From Actinomycetota bacterium (GTDB taxonomy: Bacteria; Actinomycetota; Acidimicrobiia; Acidimicrobiales; Ilumatobacteraceae), in NCBI GenBank assembly GCA_005801025.1, contig SYDZ01000124.1, forward strand, positions 1 to 6,249: 6,249 bases of DNA, written 5' to 3'. Position 1 is the first letter of the stretch. Every line of letters starts with the position of its first letter. This document shows positions 5,920-6,249 of this stretch, one piece after another. Below the pieces are notes generated by a model. The model was not told the origin of the DNA, did not search any database, and saw only the letters and a list, made by a program, of their open reading frames with translations. Position numbers and translations under genes: made by a program.

Positions 5920-6249
5920 CTAGTCGGTCGTTGTTGTCGTTGGATCATTGGCACGTTCGCCCAAGTCAATGAAGAGAGCTCGGCGATCTTCGATGATTGG
6001 GTACTCGCCATTGGTCGGTGGGGCAAGTTCTTCAATGCTGATCGTGCGACCATCACAATCGGTAAAAGTATCTGTGCCCGGTATTTGTTCAATCGGGCAT
6101 GAGACATCTCGATCGGCGGGATAGGCGTAATACACCAGCCAACCTCGCTGAGGGTCGGTGCCGTTGTGATCCAGGACGATCGTGCGCTCACCTGAGGTGG
6201 TGCCCAGACCGGCAAACAAGACAGGGCCATTGGTGTCAACTGATTCAGC
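5920..6249 (-). CDS. C-terminal part of an unrecognised, possibly extracytoplasmic protein (5' end outside window)
   Basis: The minus-strand frame is open from the right edge to a TAG at 5922-5920, giving 109 residues, so the start lies outside and any signal peptide cannot be seen. The fragment is rich in Gly, Thr, Asp and Pro and reads as beta-strands: GLGTTSGERTIVLDHNG, GWLVYYAYPADRDVSCP, then IPGTDTFTDCDGRTISIEELAPP. Two cysteines (fragment positions 51 and 65) are spaced as for a disulfide. It ends in DPTTTTTD, a Thr-rich tail. The TFTDCDG...LAPP stretch faintly recalls the second cluster-binding loop of Rieske proteins (CxxH, then PAP), but the metal-binding His residues are absent, so an iron-sulfur role is not supported. 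A rival frame (5916-6239, same strand) reads as low-complexity shadow. Convergent with the dioxygenase gene, 13 bp apart. Function unknown. Confidence 0.65.
   Translation of the reverse strand, partial: AESVDTNGPVLFAGLGTTSGERTIVLDHNGTDPQRGWLVYYAYPADRDVSCPIEQIPGTDTFTDCDGRTISIEELAPPTNGEYPIIEDRRALFIDLGERANDPTTTTTD

Noticed and set aside
5923..5945. GTT/GTC-rich short repeat near the end of the partial gene
   Set aside because: It simply encodes the Thr-rich tail of that protein and shows no wider repeat structure.
5916..6239. Alternative minus-strand frame at the right edge
   Set aside because: Low-complexity composition; the neighbouring frame ending at 5920 has a far more protein-like pattern and is open to the edge.

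Overview
The window looks like a compact chromosomal segment from a member of the Actinomycetota. The main reason is the PafB-PafC fusion at the left end: tandem WYL-domain PafBC regulators are typical of that phylum. Base composition is moderate (by eye about half G+C) and intergenic spacing is short. Together these would fit a moderate-GC aquatic or streamlined actinobacterium such as an Acidimicrobiia-like lineage, but that placement is inference.

Layout. From 1 to 2580, on the plus strand, lie the 3' part of a fused pafBC gene (cut by the left edge) and a closely following gene for a 253-residue, cysteine-free protein I do not recognise. From 2540 to 5051, on the minus strand, lie three genes read right to left: a NUDIX hydrolase of the MutT/MTH1 type, a small tryptophan-rich protein of unknown function, and a 490-residue fusion of an ADP-ribosylglycohydrolase with a C-terminal dual-specificity/tyrosine phosphatase domain. 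The fusion gene and the unknown plus-strand gene overlap tail to tail by 41 bp. From 5106 to 5906, on the plus strand and divergent from the NUDIX gene across about 54 bp, lies a PhyH-family Fe(II)/2-oxoglutarate dioxygenase. From 5920 to the right edge, on the minus strand, is the C-terminal part of a gene whose fragment hints at an extracytoplasmic protein. No stretch of more than 300 bases lacks a gene.

Functional reading. PafBC is the LexA-independent DNA-damage transcription activator of actinobacteria. The NUDIX enzyme resembles those that hydrolyse oxidised nucleotides. The fusion protein has every motif expected for removing ADP-ribose plus a complete CX5R phosphatase loop. A shared theme of nucleic-acid or nucleotide damage and ADP-ribose turnover is suggestive only: the genes lie on opposite strands, and I found no PafBC-type promoter motif in the window. 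The items most worth a second look are the glycohydrolase-phosphatase fusion, the unknown gene directly behind pafBC, and a dyad with alternative pairing between the NUDIX gene and the small gene. I saw no RNA genes, CRISPR array, insertion sequence or attachment site.
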